In this document: piece by piece, positions 4,941 through 8,025 of the stretch | How positions within the stretch are numbered: position 1 is the first letter of the stretch | Layout of the letters: every line of letters begins with the position of its first letter | Assembly: GCA_023139025.1 (NCBI GenBank) | Contig: JAGLOH010000086.1 | Coordinates: 1-8,025 of the forward strand | Length of the DNA stretch: 8,025 nt | DNA from: Candidatus Heimdallarchaeota archaeon | GTDB lineage: Archaea; Asgardarchaeota; Heimdallarchaeia; Heimdallarchaeales; Heimdallarchaeaceae | Reading direction: 5' to 3' | The notes under the pieces: model-generated | What the model was told of the DNA's origin: nothing | The model's database searches: none | The model's input: only the letters and a program-made list of their open reading frames with translations | Program-made: the position numbers and the translations under genes

Positions 4941-6710
4941 ATGTTAGTGAAAAAAATGGGTTATAAACGCTGGTTTCTGAAACATCTACTAAAGGAGAAA
5001 TTACTATCCACAATATTGCTAGTATTTCTCTTAGTATTTATTGGAACAGTCTCTATAACTCCATTATTTATAGGGAATATTTTCAATGAATTAGCTAGTG
5101 AAAGTAGTTCGTTTAAAGTAATAATGAGTATTGCATTATTTATCGCAGGAGCGGGAGTAATCAGAGCAGTTGCAGATTTTACACAGAGTTATGCAAATGA
5201 GGTTTTGGCTCATAAAATTACCAAAAATGTTACTGAAGAATTCTATGAAAATATGCTGGAGAAGAGTCAAGAATTTCACGATAGAATTAGAATAGGAGAT
5301 ATAATGGCAAGAGCTACATATGACACACGTCAAATGAATATTTTCATTTCTCCTGGAATAAAATTTCTATTTGAAGCATTTTTTACACTACTCTTTTCGG
5401 TTTCACTAATGGTTTGGATCAGTCCAAAATTAACACTTCTTCTAGTAGCAGCTCTGCCTTTCTATATAATAGCAATGTATGAGTACAATAAAAAATTGCG
5501 TCCAATTTCTAAAGCTCAAATGGAACAGAATAGTCTTTTGAATGCCAGATTACAAGAAAGTGTTACAGGAATCAGAGTAATTAGGGCTTTTGTGAAAGAA
5601 GAGAAAGAGATAAATGAGTTTGATGATGAAACAGATAAATTACGGGATATAAATACTCGAAGAGGAATTCTTAGTGCTCGTTATTATGGAGTTGTGGTAA
5701 CAGTGTTGCTTATCTCTTCCAGTTTCTTATGGGGATCATATGAAGTAATTAATGGAGATTTATCTCTTGGTTATTTGATTACCTATGTCTTTCTAATGAT
5801 GACTTTGATGATGCCTACTTGGCAAATTGGTTGGGGAATCACACAATTTCAAATAGGAATGGCAGCTGCAAAAAGAATTTTTGAAATGAAAGAGAGAGAG
5901 GAGTATGTCCCAGAATCTTCATCACCTATAGAATGGCAAAGTAAACAAGGAACAATCAGTTTCATGAATGTCTCTTTCTCTTATAATGGTGGAAGTAGTA
6001 GAAAAAAGGCGCTGAGTAATATTAACCTAGAAGTTCCCGGAGGATCTACTGTAGCAATCATTGGTAACCCAGGATCAGGTAAATCCACACTAATAAAATT
6101 ACTAATGAGACTTTATGATCCCACACAAGGGAGTATATACATTGATGGGGTTAATATTAAGGACATGCGTTTATCTGATCTCAGAGATCACATAGGTGTA
6201 ATTGAACAAGAGGTATTTCTGTTCAGCAAATCAATTAGGGACAATATAGCATATGGAAAACCAAATGCAACAAAGGAAGAAATAGAAGAAGCTTCTGAAT
6301 TAGCACAAGCTCACGAATTCATAATGAGTTTTGAAAAAGGATATGATACAATTATTGGAGAGAGAGGAGTTACTCTTTCGGGAGGACAAAAACAAAGAAT
6401 TGCAATTGCTAGAGCATTGCTAGTTGATCCTTCATTTCTAATTCTTGATGATGCAAGCAGTGCCATAGATGCAGAAACGGAAAGAAAAATCCAAACAGCA
6501 ATAGCTAATGTATTAAAAAATCGAACTACCTTTATTATCACACACAGGTTAGCTACAATTAAGCATGCTGACCTAATCATAGTTTTGAGAAATGGTTTAC
6601 TTAAGGATAGCGGATTCCATGATGAACTTATTCTAAGAAATATCGATTACAGAAGATTGTTTGAAAGGTTTTCTGAGCTTCCACCAATGACAACAATTGA
6701 GGAGAACTAG
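4941..6710 (+). CDS. ABC exporter half-transporter, likely the degenerate-site subunit of a heterodimer
   Basis: A 589-residue protein with an N-terminal type IV exporter membrane domain fused to an ATPase domain. Six membrane segments fall near 21-43, 59-80, 142-160, 163-181, 250-268 and 277-297, with long cytoplasmic helices between. The linker 'RIFEMKERE' leads to the ATPase domain from about 337. It shows A-loop Tyr348, Walker A GNPGSGKST (375-383), Q-loop Gln423, signature LSGGQ (479-483), Walker B FLILDD (499-504) and switch His535. The residue after the Walker B Asp is Asp504, where Glu is the catalytic base. This change marks the weak site of heterodimeric exporters such as TM287/288, BmrCD and LmrCD. 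The next exporter gene begins one base after this stop, so the two probably form one pump. Members export drugs, lipids or peptides; the substrate cannot be read from sequence. The ATG at 4941 starts the frame; ATG 4956 is an alternative. Confidence 0.93.
   Translation: MLVKKMGYKRWFLKHLLKEKLLSTILLVFLLVFIGTVSITPLFIGNIFNELASESSSFKVIMSIALFIAGAGVIRAVADFTQSYANEVLAHKITKNVTEEFYENMLEKSQEFHDRIRIGDIMARATYDTRQMNIFISPGIKFLFEAFFTLLFSVSLMVWISPKLTLLLVAALPFYIIAMYEYNKKLRPISKAQMEQNSLLNARLQESVTGIRVIRAFVKEEKEINEFDDETDKLRDINTRRGILSARYYGVVVTVLLISSSFLWGSYEVINGDLSLGYLITYVFLMMTLMMPTWQIGWGITQFQIGMAAAKRIFEMKEREEYVPESSSPIEWQSKQGTISFMNVSFSYNGGSSRKKALSNINLEVPGGSTVAIIGNPGSGKSTLIKLLMRLYDPTQGSIYIDGVNIKDMRLSDLRDHIGVIEQEVFLFSKSIRDNIAYGKPNATKEEIEEASELAQAHEFIMSFEKGYDTIIGERGVTLSGGQKQRIAIARALLVDPSFLILDDASSAIDAETERKIQTAIANVLKNRTTFIITHRLATIKHADLIIVLRNGLLKDSGFHDELILRNIDYRRLFERFSELPPMTTIEEN
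6699..6704 (+). promoter_or_regulatory. Ribosome binding site of the second exporter gene
   Basis: GAGGAG lies inside the last codons of the first exporter gene, seven bases before the ATG at 6712. It is the strongest Shine-Dalgarno match in the window. It fixes the start of the second subunit and supports translation from a shared mRNA. Confidence 0.7.
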
Positions 6711-6711
6711 T

Positions 6712-8025
6712 ATGTCAGAAGAAGATGGTTTTAAGAAATCATATGATAGACAATATGGAGATATTGAACTATTAAAACGATTTTGGAGATATCTGAAAGT
6801 ATACAAAAAATATCTTCTCTTTATAATAGTAGGTATTTTAGCAACAGCTGTTGTTACTATTCTCCCACCATCTATGGTTCAAAGTGCTTTTGAAGCTTTG
6901 GCAGATAGAACCAACCCTTTCCCTCAAGCAATCGATTTTATGCCAACATCACTCTTCTTATGGAAATTTCAAATAAACTTGTGGAGAGCTGTTTACCCTT
7001 ATGCAATTGGATATGTTCTTCTATCATTATTCTTATGGTTAGCCCAAGTACTTCTAGGAATCGTTGTAACCATTGTTTCACAAAGGATAATCAAACGCAT
7101 TCAAATGGAAACCTATGAGAGTTTACAAGAACATGATTTGATGTATTTTGACACGCAGTCAACAGGTCAAATAATGAGCAGAATAACAAATGATTCCCAA
7201 GAACTGAATGATATGATCAACGTTGTTTCACAGTTTGTAGCGAATTTCTTCATATTATTTGCAGTATTGATATGGATGTTCGTTATAAATTGGAGACTGA
7301 CATTTATCACACTTGGAATGGCTCCTTTTGTCTTTATTGTTGCTTTTTTCTTCAGAAGAATAACGAGATTAACCACTGGAAAATGGAGGGCAGCAATTGG
7401 AGAAGTAAATGCTTCTTTCCAAGAGAGTGTTGCGGGAATTTCAGTAGCTAAAGCATTTGGAAGAGAAAAAAAATCTAAAGAAGAATTCGAAGTGATAAAT
7501 CAAGCAACATTCTATCATGCGAAGAAAAGAGCGTTCGCGGTTATGGGGATTTGGCCCCTTATGGATGGTATAAGCACAATAGGTGTGTTTGGAATCACTC
7601 TTTACGGTAGTTGGTTATTCTTTGGAAGTTTGGCTTCATCAGATGTTATTTTATTGTTCCTCCTTCTCCTCAATAGATTCTTATATCCTCTTGTAAGAGT
7701 AGCATCTCAGTTTTCAGTCATCCAATCTGGCTTCGCAGCTATGGAACGTATTTTCAGTATAGTTGATGCTAAAAAGGAAATTGTTAATCCAGCTAATCCA
7801 ATCAGTAAAGAGCTGCAAGGACAAATCACTTTCGAGGATGTTTATCATCAATATGTTCAAGGAGAACTTGTATTGAAAAATATCAACCTTAAGATTCAAC
7901 CAGGTGAGTCTATAGCTGTCGTTGGCCATACTGGCGCTGGCAAGACCACAATTGCATCTTTGTTAATGCGATTTTACGATATTTCCAAAGGTTCAATTAA
8001 AATCGATAATGTCGATATTCGAGAA
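6712..8025 (+). CDS. ABC exporter half-transporter, second subunit (C-terminus beyond window)
   Basis: An open frame of 438 codons runs from the ATG at 6712 to the window end. The protein starts with about 30 polar residues, then a six-segment exporter membrane domain (near 32-54, 96-122, 172-193, 197-214, 285-303 and 310-328). The motif 'YFDTQSTGQIMSRITND' (145-161) is typical of the family's cytoplasmic loop. The ATPase domain starts near 370, with A-loop Tyr381 and Walker A GHTGAGKT (405-412), both intact. The Q-loop, signature, Walker B and switch His lie beyond the window. The stretch between segments 1 and 2 is about 40 residues (55-95), much longer than the roughly 15 in the first subunit, and would face outside. 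The one-base gap to the preceding gene argues for a heterodimer in which this subunit should carry the catalytic Glu. Confidence 0.92.
   Translation, partial: MSEEDGFKKSYDRQYGDIELLKRFWRYLKVYKKYLLFIIVGILATAVVTILPPSMVQSAFEALADRTNPFPQAIDFMPTSLFLWKFQINLWRAVYPYAIGYVLLSLFLWLAQVLLGIVVTIVSQRIIKRIQMETYESLQEHDLMYFDTQSTGQIMSRITNDSQELNDMINVVSQFVANFFILFAVLIWMFVINWRLTFITLGMAPFVFIVAFFFRRITRLTTGKWRAAIGEVNASFQESVAGISVAKAFGREKKSKEEFEVINQATFYHAKKRAFAVMGIWPLMDGISTIGVFGITLYGSWLFFGSLASSDVILLFLLLLNRFLYPLVRVASQFSVIQSGFAAMERIFSIVDAKKEIVNPANPISKELQGQITFEDVYHQYVQGELVLKNINLKIQPGESIAVVGHTGAGKTTIASLLMRFYDISKGSIKIDNVDIRE

Noticed and set aside
6311..6580. Minus-strand open frame of 89 codons
   Set aside because: Antisense to the ATPase motifs of the first exporter subunit; mirrors their codon pattern.
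7714..7929. Minus-strand open frame near the window end
   Set aside because: Antisense to the second exporter gene, which has clear family motifs in the plus strand.

Overview
The window looks archaeal. It is AT-rich, shows TATA-box-like elements 20-35 bp before several start codons, has little Shine-Dalgarno signal at genes that follow a promoter but clear signal at internal operon genes, and opens with a pyruvoyl-dependent arginine decarboxylase. The RING-like zinc domain on a large multi-winged-helix protein points to an Asgard archaeon (Loki- or Heimdall-type). That placement is inference from gene content, not from a marker gene.

Layout. (1) Positions 1-140, minus strand: the first 46 codons of a pyruvoyl-dependent arginine decarboxylase, cut by the window edge. 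(2) 141-274: a divergent promoter region with a perfectly palindromic TATA element and a second TATA-like element nearer the plus-strand gene. (3) 275-1582: a type I glutamine synthetase. (4) 1583-1735: short intergenic region with a T-rich terminator candidate and a possible promoter. (5) 1736-3757: a protein of about 673 residues that reads as eight tandem winged-helix-like units followed by a four-cysteine zinc knuckle and a RING-like cross-brace domain. This is the most unusual gene here. (6) 3770-4081: a small MazG-like protein with one altered metal-site residue. (7) 4109-4843: a LolD/MacB-type ABC ATPase with no permease beside it. (8) 4844-4940: an intergenic region with an AT-rich palindrome and a promoter candidate. 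(9) 4941-6710 and 6712-8025 (cut by the window end): two half-transporter ABC exporters one base apart, most likely a heterodimeric exporter.

How the genes relate. The decarboxylase (arginine to agmatine, polyamine supply) and glutamine synthetase (ammonia assimilation) share a divergent promoter region. The winged-helix/RING gene, the MazG-like gene and the orphan ATPase are tightly spaced on one strand (gaps of 12 and 27 bases) and may be one transcript. The exporter pair is a second unit with its own promoter candidate. The first exporter subunit has Asp where the catalytic Glu is expected, as in asymmetric heterodimeric exporters, so the second subunit should carry the intact Glu. I see no rRNA, tRNA, CRISPR array, insertion sequence or integrase in the window.
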